From Paraflavisolibacter caeni (GTDB lineage Bacteria; Bacteroidota; Bacteroidia; Chitinophagales; Chitinophagaceae): 64,000 nucleotides of DNA. Below, piece by piece: positions 42,209 to 51,800 of this stretch. The number at the start of each line of letters is the position of its first letter. Within the stretch, counting starts at the first letter, position 1. Both the position numbers and the translations under genes were made by a program. The stretch is from contig NZ_JAOTIF010000028.1 of NCBI RefSeq assembly GCF_025628885.1, positions 18,105-82,104 on the forward strand, read 5' to 3'. The notes under the pieces were generated by a model, which had not been told where the DNA came from, searched no databases, and saw nothing but the letters and a program-made list of their open reading frames with translations.

Positions 42209-43729
42209 CTATTTTATTTTTACTACTCGCACATTATCGAATGCACCATAAAAACCGGTTTTAGTTGCTGCCGTACCGTAATTATGCAGGTAAATCATGA
42301 GACTTGTTTTACCTGTACTTCCTATTAAATTAGCTAAGCTAGAAACCGAAGCACCTTTGCCCTCGCCCAGCGTTGGGTCTGCGGCACGGAAAGAAGACAA
42401 AGGAATAGTTACTGTTTGCCAACCTTTGGTCGAATAAGCTGCCGTTCCTGAAGCAGAAATTTGCCAGGGTTCATAGCGAGCTATATAGTTACTGGCAAAG
42501 CCGCTGACCAAGTTAAGCGTAGCGCCATTCCATGGACGGGCCACACTTATTTCAAATTTAATTGCCCAATTACCAACAGGGTCAGAAAGATTGGCTGCCG
42601 GCATCCATTGATTTTCGCCCATGTAAAACTGATAAGGGTTACCCCAACCTCCTGAGTTCCCATCACCAGCTTTCATGCTAGCTTTATCCATAAAAACAAA
42701 CATACTGCTGTTTGAGCCCAATACTCCATCAAAGTCTGTTTTTACGGGAATCCAACCTCCATTATTTGCTGCATTATTTACAGCCAATGATGGACCAGCA
42801 CCATCCCAGTTCCAACCAAAATAATTACCCCACTCTATATTCGCTAAAACACCGGTATTGCTTGATCGTGTATTTACATTATAAACAGTAGTTGCAGTAC
42901 CGAATTGGGTGGTAATTGATACAGGCGCACTTGTTGAAAGGGAAGGCATTTTAAAACCAACAGAACTACCATCGGCGGATGATTGAAAAGAAGTGATGTC
43001 TGCTCCGCTAAAACTGAACGATTGAATACCTTTCAGGTAGGTACCGTAAACATACACCGAATCGCCAGCGGCTGCATTTTCGTTGGAAACACCGGTAATT
43101 GTGGGTGTCGCTACTATTTTGAAATCCACTGACCCCCCTTTTGTGGTTAGCAATACATGGTCAGTAGGTTGTTGTGCCGGCATAAGAAAACCTAGAGAAG
43201 TTCCATCAAAGTTTGATTTGAACGATGTTATGGAAGTGCCCGCATAAGAAAGACTCTCAACCAACACCAGGTCTGTACCATATAAAAAAACAGAATCTCC
43301 CGGATTGGCAAATACATCGGAAATGGCGGTAATAATTGGCGCACCAGGTCCTAATTTAAAAGCAAAGGTAGTGGAGCCGCCCGTTGTTGTATACTCTATC
43401 GTATACAGTTTGGTGGTATCAATTGATGAAAACATTATGGTCGGTATTTGCACTACTGCACTGTTCTGAGAAAACAAAGTGCCGTTAAAAGAAGCAGTTA
43501 CACCATTAAATTTTATTTGAACTGCATTTTGCAAATTCTGGCCTGAAATAACCACCCATTGACCATCTGCTTCAAGGCTATTAAGAACGGTGTCATTCGG
43601 GCTAGCTTCATAACTCCTGATCTCAGAAATAACAGGAGGCATTTCAACAGTTTTTTTACAAGCCGATAATAATGCCACTATCATTATGAAAAGCGACAAA
43701 TACAAGCGGTGATTTAATATTTTCTTCAT
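42209..43729 (-). CDS. Surface glycan-binding lipoprotein (SGBP-B-like, IPT/TIG repeats)
   Basis: The 506-residue product has lipobox LLSAC. Three tandem IPT/TIG immunoglobulin-like domains follow (VISEIRSYEASPNDTV; ITAISDVFANPGDSVFLYG; ITGVSNENAAAGDSVYVYG). A C-terminal beta-rich domain spans about 300-506 (IEWGNYFGWNWDG, GWIPVKTDFDG, GFYGAFDNVRVV). This layout matches xyloglucan-binding SGBP-B proteins, where the C-terminal domain binds the polysaccharide and the Ig domains act as a stalk. It is expected on the outer surface beside SusC/SusD. It directly follows susD. Confidence 0.87.
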   Translation of the reverse strand: MKKILNHRLYLSLFIMIVALLSACKKTVEMPPVISEIRSYEASPNDTVLNSLEADGQWVVISGQNLQNAVQIKFNGVTASFNGTLFSQNSAVVQIPTIMFSSIDTTKLYTIEYTTTGGSTTFAFKLGPGAPIITAISDVFANPGDSVFLYGTDLVLVESLSYAGTSITSFKSNFDGTSLGFLMPAQQPTDHVLLTTKGGSVDFKIVATPTITGVSNENAAAGDSVYVYGTYLKGIQSFSFSGADITSFQSSADGSSVGFKMPSLSTSAPVSITTQFGTATTVYNVNTRSSNTGVLANIEWGNYFGWNWDGAGPSLAVNNAANNGGWIPVKTDFDGVLGSNSSMFVFMDKASMKAGDGNSGGWGNPYQFYMGENQWMPAANLSDPVGNWAIKFEISVARPWNGATLNLVSGFASNYIARYEPWQISASGTAAYSTKGWQTVTIPLSSFRAADPTLGEGKGASVSSLANLIGSTGKTSLMIYLHNYGTAATKTGFYGAFDNVRVVKIK

Positions 43730-43753
43730 AAATGTATATTATAACGTTATGGA

Positions 43754-45328
43754 TTAATAATAGGGAACAGGCGGCTCAGCCAGGTTAGGATCGGCAGCCA
43801 GTTCGGCTGCAGGTATTTGCAATGTAAAGGATTCAATAGTAGCTGGTAGTACAGCTGTTCCAATAGGATCATCCGGAGTAGCTACTCCATTCTCATATTT
43901 GAATGTTACCCGCTGTTGGTCGTTGACCATCTTCACTGCTTTGGTGGGATTCCAGTAAGAAAGACGCACCAGGTCCAACCAGTATTGTCCTTCGAAAGCA
44001 AATTCAATTCTTCTTTCTTTAAGAATATCGTCCATGTTTATTGTTGTAAGCTCATCAACCCCCGCCCTTTTTCTCACTTCATTAAAATATTTCAGAGCCT
44101 CGGCATCGGAGGTACTTCCATTGTTTCCCAGAATAGCTTCAGCATAAATCAGATAAACATCTGCAAGACGAAGCAGTGCATCATGTTCAATAGATGCGGT
44201 AAATGTCATAGAGGGTGAATTGTTATCCTTTTCATTGCCGATAATATGCTTCTTCATACTTTGGCCAGTAGCCTTGTATCCACCTCCTGCTGCATTCAAT
44301 TCAGGATAAAAGTCTCCATTTAGTGTAAATGAAGCTTTTCTTCTTACGCTATCCTTTGCATCATAATTCAGATACAAATCATAAGTAGGCGACAAAGAAA
44401 GCCACGCACCATTTTTTTGCGGGTTAATATCACTTGAGGGCGAATACGTGAGCAACAAATTGCCTTCTTGCCAACCAATGCTTGGGCCAGTAGCCCACTG
44501 AAGTGCAAATAATGCTTCCTCGTTATCATTGTATTGAGACTGGAACAGGTTATAATAATTATCCAACAACTTCAAACCACTCTGATTACAAACATTTCCT
44601 GCAAAATGTTTGGCGCTGTCTAAATACTTCTGATCACGTGTTCCATTGCCTCCCAGACCGGCCATAGTCAGGTAAACTTTTGCCAGCATGCCTTGAGCCG
44701 ACCAGGTTGTAACTCTTCCTCTTTCGTCTGTGCGTGGTAAGCTTTTAACAGCAAAACTTAAATCATTCGCAATAAACTTATAAACATCAGCAACAACGTG
44801 ACGTTTTACCAACGGGTCTTGAATAAGCTTGCTGTTATCTTCAATAATGGGCACTGCACCCCACAAACTAGCCAGATAATAATAAGCCATTCCGCGAATA
44901 AATTTTGCCTCTCCTATAGCCGCATTTTTATCCGCCTCACTAATGGATTTATCCGCCTTTTGTTCTATGGAGTTAATAACACCATTGCATTGGCCAATCA
45001 AAATGTATAGCCCTTTCCATCCACCATTTAATACACTATTCCCGGCAGTAACGGTGCGTGTATAAAGCTGCACCCAATCACCGTTCCATTGACGGTTGCA
45101 GTTTCCGCTTAATATATCTCCCAATGGCAAAAAGGCTTCGTGATGCCATATACCCCAGGGAGAACCACCATAAAGATTAGCGGTGGCTAACCTTAAATCT
45201 GATGTGGTTTTATAAAAGTTATCCGCACTTATTTGCGATTGCGAAGGCCGGTCAAGAAAGCTTTTCTTGCACGCTAAACAGGAGACAGCAACAAGCGCAA
45301 TCAGTATAATCTTATTAATATGTTTCAT
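43754..45328 (-). CDS. SusD/RagB family glycan-binding lipoprotein
   Basis: The 524-residue product has a lipoprotein signal (ALVAVSCLAC) followed by the typical N-terminal SusD block (FLDRPSQSQISADNFYKTTSDL), the TPR-containing core (IGEAKFIRGMAYYYLASLWG) and the C-terminal signatures ALLRLADVYLIYAEAIL and KERRIEFAFEGQYWLDLVR. SusD proteins form the lid of the SusC pore and bind the incoming oligosaccharide. It lies 14 bp downstream of susC. Confidence 0.96.
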   Translation of the reverse strand: MKHINKIILIALVAVSCLACKKSFLDRPSQSQISADNFYKTTSDLRLATANLYGGSPWGIWHHEAFLPLGDILSGNCNRQWNGDWVQLYTRTVTAGNSVLNGGWKGLYILIGQCNGVINSIEQKADKSISEADKNAAIGEAKFIRGMAYYYLASLWGAVPIIEDNSKLIQDPLVKRHVVADVYKFIANDLSFAVKSLPRTDERGRVTTWSAQGMLAKVYLTMAGLGGNGTRDQKYLDSAKHFAGNVCNQSGLKLLDNYYNLFQSQYNDNEEALFALQWATGPSIGWQEGNLLLTYSPSSDINPQKNGAWLSLSPTYDLYLNYDAKDSVRRKASFTLNGDFYPELNAAGGGYKATGQSMKKHIIGNEKDNNSPSMTFTASIEHDALLRLADVYLIYAEAILGNNGSTSDAEALKYFNEVRKRAGVDELTTINMDDILKERRIEFAFEGQYWLDLVRLSYWNPTKAVKMVNDQQRVTFKYENGVATPDDPIGTAVLPATIESFTLQIPAAELAADPNLAEPPVPYY

Positions 45329-45342
45329 GATCTCAAACTTTT

Positions 45343-48300
45343 TTATTTAGTTAAATTCAGGTTCGCTCCGAATGTAAATGTTCGTGGCTGAGGATAATAT
45401 CCTCCGTCCCAGCCTGCCTGTAATGGATTCCAGGAGCCGACTTCAGGGTCCATACCTGAATAATTTGTTATGGTGAAAGCGTTTGTAACAGTTGCATAAA
45501 CCCGGAGTGCATGTATATGTGCTTTGGATAATAACCGTTCAGGAAGCCTGTACCCCAGTGTAATGTTTTTGCACCTGATAAACGAACCATCTTCAATAAA
45601 CAAGTCGGATGGGCGAAGATTTTCGGCCGTATTATCATTTCGCAAGCCGGTTATTTTTGTGTTGGGATTGGTCACGTAGGCATTTTTTACATCATCACGG
45701 GCTCCATTGGGATCGAGATACTCAATCCTGGCATAGTCTAAAACAGACTTGAAATAATTGGTATTATTCCGGGGATAGGTTTGCGAAATCGTCAACTGGT
45801 TGAACACTTTGTTTCCATAGCTTCCGCTAAGAAAAATGTTCAGGTCAAAATCTTTATAAGTAAAGGAGTTGTTGAAACCAAACTGAAACTTGGGTAAAGG
45901 AGATCCCAAAAACGTTTGGTCTCTTGCGTCAATGACACTATCTCCATTCAGGTCCTTGTATCTTCTATCACCATACCATATTCCACCACCATTAGGCGAA
46001 ACAGTATAAGGCTTGCCGCTTTGGTCAACAGGCAGAAATGTAAAATCCTCAGGCTTTGCATAAACGCCATCGAATTGATAACCATAGAACGAACCGATGG
46101 ACTGGCCTACCACTGTTTTTGCAAAAACATAGTTATTATAGGATTGGGATAAATTGGCTCCTGCATCACCTTTGCCTAAACTGATTACTTTATTTACGTT
46201 GTGTGAAACAGTAAAGTCGGTTCTCCAGGTCATATTTTTATTCCTGATATTGGTAGAGCTGATCCTGAAATCATATCCTTTATTGCTCATAGCACCAATA
46301 TTGGCAATTGGCGCTTGCATAGCTCCGGGCGCCCAGCCTGTTGTGGTTCCGGATAACAAAGGCAAAGGCAGGCTCAACAACAGCCCGTCTGTTTGACGAT
46401 CATAAATGTCAAAAGAAAAACTGAGTCTCCAGTTTAAAAATGTTCCATCAATCCCGGCATTGGAATATTTTGTTTTTTCCCATCTTATATCACGATTTGC
46501 CAGGTTTGATTGAAACTGCGCCGTGCCTGATAAACCATTATTTACAGTAGTAAGCATTGTTACAAACCTATTACCGGGTATGCCCTGGTTATTGGTAACA
46601 CCGTAACCCAAACGCAGTTTTAAGTCGTTAACAAACTTTACATCTTTCAGAAACACTTCATTATTTAATCTCCATGCTAATGCGGCAGAGGAAGTAGTCA
46701 CCCATTTGTTTCCGGGTGCAAAATTGGACGAACCATCACTGCGAACATTACCCGTTAACAAATACCTCTCGTTCCAGCCAAGATTCACACGGCCGAAATA
46801 GGATTCCTGGGCTGGTCCTGAACTTATTGAACCAGTGTTCGCAGCCGTATTGGCATCGCCACTGCTAACAGACGTCACATTATCAGAAGGGAAATTTTTT
46901 CTTGATGCCGACACACTTTCAGAAGTGTTTAGTTGTGATTCGTGCCCGGCTAATGCATTTACATTATACTTTCCAAACAAGCGGTTATAGGTAAAATAAC
47001 TGCGAACCACAGTGTATGCACTCTCCGAGGAAGAAGCAGATGAAGAATTGACAGTATTTTTAGCCCTGCCAAAATCATATGTAGGGTTGAAAGTTTTTTG
47101 GTTGCTAAAATCAAAATTCCCCGACGCCTCATTCCTCCATGATAAATCCTTGGAAAACTGGATCTCGGCATACACATTTCCAAATAACTGGTTTCTTTTC
47201 CTGATATTCGTATTCAAAAGCGCAAGTCCAACAGGATTGGGAATAGGCACAACCCAACCGGCATCATTGGTGACACCACCCCAACTGCCATCCAAATTTC
47301 TTACAGCAACATCAGGTGTTAAACTCAGAGCATTAGAAATAACGCTTGAAGTAGTTGAATTAACATTCTCGTTAACATGTGCCAATTGAAGGCTGGTTCC
47401 GATCTTCAGCCAATCAGTTGTTTTATTATCTAAATTCAAACGAACCGAATACCTTTTGAAATCAGAACCAAGCGCAATGCCTTCCTGGTTGAAATAAGAA
47501 GTAGACAATAAATATTTGGTGCGGGCATCACCACCATTAACTGTAATGGAATGATTTTGCATTGGGGCGTTACGGAATAGTTCTGACTGCCAATCCGTAC
47601 CCATTCCCAAATATTTGGGGTTTGCAAATTCCGGCCTGGCATCGAACCCCCACACAACGGCACGGTCGTTCAACAGCGTAGCGAGTTCCTGCAAATTAAC
47701 GGTAGGAAGCTTTTTGGGTATTTGCTGGTAACCATAACTGCCATCGTACGAAATTGACGGAGCTGCAACCAAACCCCTTTTCGTAGTAATTACAATTACG
47801 CCATTGGTTGCCTGTGAACCATAAATAGCAGTTGCCGAAGCATCTTTTAATACGTCAATACTTTCAATTTCAGAAGGGTTGATGGTATTCAATGGATTGG
47901 AACCACTACCAGGATCACCTGGAGGTGGGATAATCACACCATCTATCACATACAATGGCGAATTATTTCCGGTGATTGAGGATACGCCACGAACCTGGAT
48001 AGCTACACCGCCTCCGGGTTGACCGGAAACCTGCTGTACCATAACACCGGCAACCTTGCCCTGCAAGGCCTGGTCAATAGTAGTAGGAACAGCTCTGCGA
48101 AGCTCCTCACCTGTAATGGAGGAAATGGACCCCGTAACGTCTTTCCTTTTTGTTTTACCATAACCAATTACCACCACATCATCCAACTGCGAACTGCTTT
48201 CAGTCAGTTTCACCTGAATGATGTTACTTTTACCAACAACCACTTCCTGTTTCACATAACCTACCATGGTAATTACCAGTACATCGCCGGTCGACGCGTT

Positions 48301-48513
48301 GATAGTAAACCTCCCGGCTTCATCAGCCACTGTGGAGTGATTGGATTTTTTAACAGTAATGGTAGCTCCCGGAGCCGGAGCGGAGGTACGCTCATTAATA
48401 ATTGTACCATTAAGTTTTGCTGTTTGAGCAAAAGCATTGGTGCTTACGAGGGATACTAAGAAAATACCCCATAGCAGCAATAATCGCAAGCGAGTCGTTT
48501 TGTTTGATTTCAT
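45343..48513 (-). CDS. SusC/RagA-type TonB-dependent outer membrane receptor
   Basis: The complete 1056-residue protein has a signal peptide ending NAFAQ, a carboxypeptidase-regulatory-like domain (about 33-110), a TonB box region DDVVVIGYGKTKRKDVTGS, a plug with IQVRGVSSITG and IESIDVLKDASATAIYGS, and a 22-strand barrel ending RTFTFGANLNLTK. It imports xyloglucan oligosaccharides with the adjacent SusD. It is the first full gene of the operon, with a 238-bp leader and regulatory module D upstream. Confidence 0.96.
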   Translation of the reverse strand: MKSNKTTRLRLLLLWGIFLVSLVSTNAFAQTAKLNGTIINERTSAPAPGATITVKKSNHSTVADEAGRFTINASTGDVLVITMVGYVKQEVVVGKSNIIQVKLTESSSQLDDVVVIGYGKTKRKDVTGSISSITGEELRRAVPTTIDQALQGKVAGVMVQQVSGQPGGGVAIQVRGVSSITGNNSPLYVIDGVIIPPPGDPGSGSNPLNTINPSEIESIDVLKDASATAIYGSQATNGVIVITTKRGLVAAPSISYDGSYGYQQIPKKLPTVNLQELATLLNDRAVVWGFDARPEFANPKYLGMGTDWQSELFRNAPMQNHSITVNGGDARTKYLLSTSYFNQEGIALGSDFKRYSVRLNLDNKTTDWLKIGTSLQLAHVNENVNSTTSSVISNALSLTPDVAVRNLDGSWGGVTNDAGWVVPIPNPVGLALLNTNIRKRNQLFGNVYAEIQFSKDLSWRNEASGNFDFSNQKTFNPTYDFGRAKNTVNSSSASSSESAYTVVRSYFTYNRLFGKYNVNALAGHESQLNTSESVSASRKNFPSDNVTSVSSGDANTAANTGSISSGPAQESYFGRVNLGWNERYLLTGNVRSDGSSNFAPGNKWVTTSSAALAWRLNNEVFLKDVKFVNDLKLRLGYGVTNNQGIPGNRFVTMLTTVNNGLSGTAQFQSNLANRDIRWEKTKYSNAGIDGTFLNWRLSFSFDIYDRQTDGLLLSLPLPLLSGTTTGWAPGAMQAPIANIGAMSNKGYDFRISSTNIRNKNMTWRTDFTVSHNVNKVISLGKGDAGANLSQSYNNYVFAKTVVGQSIGSFYGYQFDGVYAKPEDFTFLPVDQSGKPYTVSPNGGGIWYGDRRYKDLNGDSVIDARDQTFLGSPLPKFQFGFNNSFTYKDFDLNIFLSGSYGNKVFNQLTISQTYPRNNTNYFKSVLDYARIEYLDPNGARDDVKNAYVTNPNTKITGLRNDNTAENLRPSDLFIEDGSFIRCKNITLGYRLPERLLSKAHIHALRVYATVTNAFTITNYSGMDPEVGSWNPLQAGWDGGYYPQPRTFTFGANLNLTK

Positions 48514-48640
48514 AACTATTTGTATTTAACTTGAATACATTTTGAATAATGAGTGCCGCGCAGGCAATCATTCTTAAGTGTGTTGGAGTTTCGGACAGAA
48601 TGAAAAGCTTGAACCTGCTTTTATAAGCAAAGTCGTTTTT

Positions 48641-48751
48641 TTATAAAAGAAACGAGCAATAACAATAAAGTAGGTAAGAACATTCCTGGTGGGTGAATAA
48701 ATGTGGGCGTCGCCAATTAGGCGTTAATAACGTGGGGAATCGAATTTTCAT
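48641..48751 (-). other. Leader upstream frame in susC 5' region, probable GH31 vestige
   Basis: ATG 48751 opens a 36-codon frame (KIRFPTLLTPNWRRPHLF) ending at TAA 48641. Its first bases, ATGAAAATTCGATT, correspond to the GH31 start ATGAAAATGCGATT and lie at the same distance from the regulatory module. Similarity is lost after a few codons. A 9-bp inverted repeat (CTTTTATAA with TTATAAAAG, about 48618-48649) overlaps its end. No other feature was seen in 48514-48640. Confidence 0.4.
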
Positions 48752-48891
48752 TTACAGCAATCTTTTGGTTGAAATAATGCTGTAAAACTACTCCTGTGCT
48801 GTTGGAAACAGGGTATTCAATTGTTGCAGACTACGGCACAAAATGTTTCAAACAACTGGTTTTCAATAGTTTTTACACAACCAGAAGGCTG
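48752..48891 (-). promoter_or_regulatory. Regulatory module copy D between HTCS and susC
   Basis: TTGTTGCA at 48821-48828 and ATGTTTCA at 48843-48850 form the 22-bp-period repeat with GACTACGGCACAAA between. Conserved flanks are GCTGTAAAACTACTCCTG near 48778 and TTTTTACACAACCAGAAGGC near 48869. The module starts right at the HTCS stop, making this the only copy next to an intact HTCS and probably the ancestral arrangement. Confidence 0.7.
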
Positions 48892-51800
48892 TTACGTGTT
48901 GCTGTCCTTTTTATTGGCCACATATTGGGAAGGCAGCATCCGGAATTCTTCTTTAAACAATTTGGTGAAGGTCTTGGGGTTATTGAAGCCCACCTCGTAG
49001 GCAATTTCGGCAATAGACAGCCCGCTTTTTTCCAACAACTGGGCAGCCCTCTTCAAGCGGATCGAACGGATAAACTCAATGGGCGTCTTGCCGGTAAGAG
49101 AAAGAATTTTTCTATACAGGGTCACCCGGTTCATGTACATTTCACGGCTGAAGTCCTCTACCGAAAACTCAGGGTCATCCATGTGTTTTTCAACAATTTC
49201 CAAAGCTTGCTTTAGGAACTTTTCGTCTACAGGCGTGATGGTGACCTCTTCAGGGTTGACCTCAATTTGCTTCTGAAACCTTTTCTGCAATAATGTCTGC
49301 TGTGCCAGCAGGTTCCGGATCCGGGACGCCAGGATCTCAAAAGTAAAGGGTTTGGTAATGTAATCATTCACGCCCGCCTTCAACCCCTCCAGTTGTTTTT
49401 CCTCACTGCCCATAGCGGTAAGCAGAATGACAGGAATATGGGCAGTAAGGGTTTCGTTTTTGATTTTCCTGGCCAATTCCACCCCGTCCATTAAAGGCAT
49501 CATGATGTCGCTGACGACCAGATCAGGATTCAGAAGTTTTATTTTTTCCCAGCCTTCTTTTCCGTTCGGGGCTTCTTCCACATGGTATTGTGCTTTCAGG
49601 TTGTCTTTGAGGTAAAAGCGCAGGTCTTCATTGTCCTCTACCACCAGGATGGTTTTCTTCTTGCCACTCTTTTGACTTTCTTCCACCATTACCTGTTCCG
49701 CCTCTTCTGCCGGTAGTGGGCTGGTGGCAGCCCGGGTTGAAGATTCATAGATCTTTTTTGCAGGAAGTAAAACCGTAAAACAAGTACCCCGCTCCGGTTC
49801 GCTTTTTACTGTTATGATGCCGCCATGAAGGGTCACAAACTCTTTGGTGATGGCCAGCCCAATACCGGTTCCCTGGTTGACCATGCTTTCCGGCACATCG
49901 GTTTGAAAGAACCGTTCGAAGATCTTCTCATGCTTATCGGCCGGAATGCCGATGCCCGTATCTTTTACTTCTATGGCTAGTGTTCCCTCGCTTTCCTGAT
50001 TAGCCGGCTCGCTATACCTCAGGGTAATGCTTACCGCTCCACCATCATAGGTATATTTAAATGCGTTGGATAGCAAGTTGAATAAAATCTTTTCAACTTT
50101 ATCCTTGTCAAAATAAATTTCAAGACGATCAACATTTGAAGAGAAGGAAAAGTGGATCTTCTTCTTTTCTGCTATGTCCTCAAAAGAGTGACTGATATCC
50201 CTGCTAAACTCGATAATATCGCCTATTGCGGGATGCAATTTCACTTCCTGTACTTCCATCTTCCGGAAATCGAGCAGTTGGTTCACCAGGTTCAAAAGGC
50301 GCTTGGCATTGCGCTGAACCAGATTGAGTTGCTGTTTCTGTTCTTCATCAGGGATTTGTCTAATGATCTTTTCGAGTGGTGAAAGGATGAGCGTTAAAGG
50401 TGTCCGGAATTCATGACTTACATTGGTGAAGAATTTTGTTTTCAGTGCATCCAGTGCCTGCACCCGTTCCGCTTCTTTTCTTTGGTGCTCCACTTCAAAG
50501 CGCATCTGTATCCGCTCAAGCGTAATACGCCGTATAAGGTAGACCAGAGCTGCAATCAAAAGCGCATAAATAATATAGGCAAGAGGTGTTCGCCAGAACG
50601 GAGGGGCAATATGGATGCGTAGTGTTTTTTCTTCACTCCATACACCGTTATTACCTAATACTTTTACTTTCAAAATATATTGGCCAGGGTCAAGATTTGT
50701 ATACGTGGCTCTTCTCAGGCTTCCATCAGTATACAACCAGTCTGAATTAAACCCTTTCAGCATGTAGGCATATTTTTCACGGTTGCTGTGATCAAAATCA
50801 AGCGAAGCAAACTCAATGGAGAAAACGTTTTCTTTATACTTCAGGTCAATACTTTGAAGCTGTGATAAAGATTGTTCCAGTATAACACGATTATTGATCA
50901 ACGCACCGGGTTGAACATCATTATTTAAGATTTGCAAACCGGTGAAAACAACCCTGGGATGAAAAACAGGCTTCTGAATTGTAAAAGGATTAATGATATT
51001 AAAACCGGAAGGCCCACCGAATATCAGTTCACCTGCCCGTGTTTTGAGTGCTGCGTTTTCATTGAATTCCCGGTTCTGAAGGTTGTTCATCTCATCATAC
51101 CTAATGATGGAAAGACCAAGACTGTTTTCCTTTTGTTTGGGAATGGCATTACACAATCCATTAGGTGTGGAAAGCCAAAGTGTTTGATGATTGTCTTCAA
51201 GTATTTCCAATATCTGATTATCGGGCAGACCATCTGCTGTAGTGAATAATTGAAAATCTTTTGTTTGCTCATTAAATAGATGCAAACCTTCCCGGGTTCC
51301 CACCCAAATTCTACCCTTGCTATCTTCTAAAAGACAGCTTATATTATTGTTGCTTAAACTGTTTTTGTCATTGGTATGGTAATAAAAACTTGGAGTGGCT
51401 TTATTCTTGTCCAAAACGGCGATTCCAAAGACTGTACCAATCCACAAATTCCCTTTCTTGTCCTGCAGGATTGCAGAAATATAATTAAGAGGTACAGGGC
51501 TTTGATTGCCTTCTTTATACTGTAAATGTTCAAACCGGTTTGTCTTTCTGTCCAGCCGATCCAATCCACCGCCCAAAGTGCCTATCCATAAATTCTGTTC
51601 CCGGTCTTCAAATATTTCCCACACATTGTCATCAGCTAAACTTGATGGCTCTTTGTCATCATGCCTGTAATGTGTGAACTTCTTCCCATCGAAGCTGTTC
51701 AGGCCACCGAGGTAAGTTCCAATCCAAAGTATGTCTTTATGATCGATACACAGGCTTACAATTACGTTATTACTCAGGCTGTTTTTATTGTTGGGGTCGT

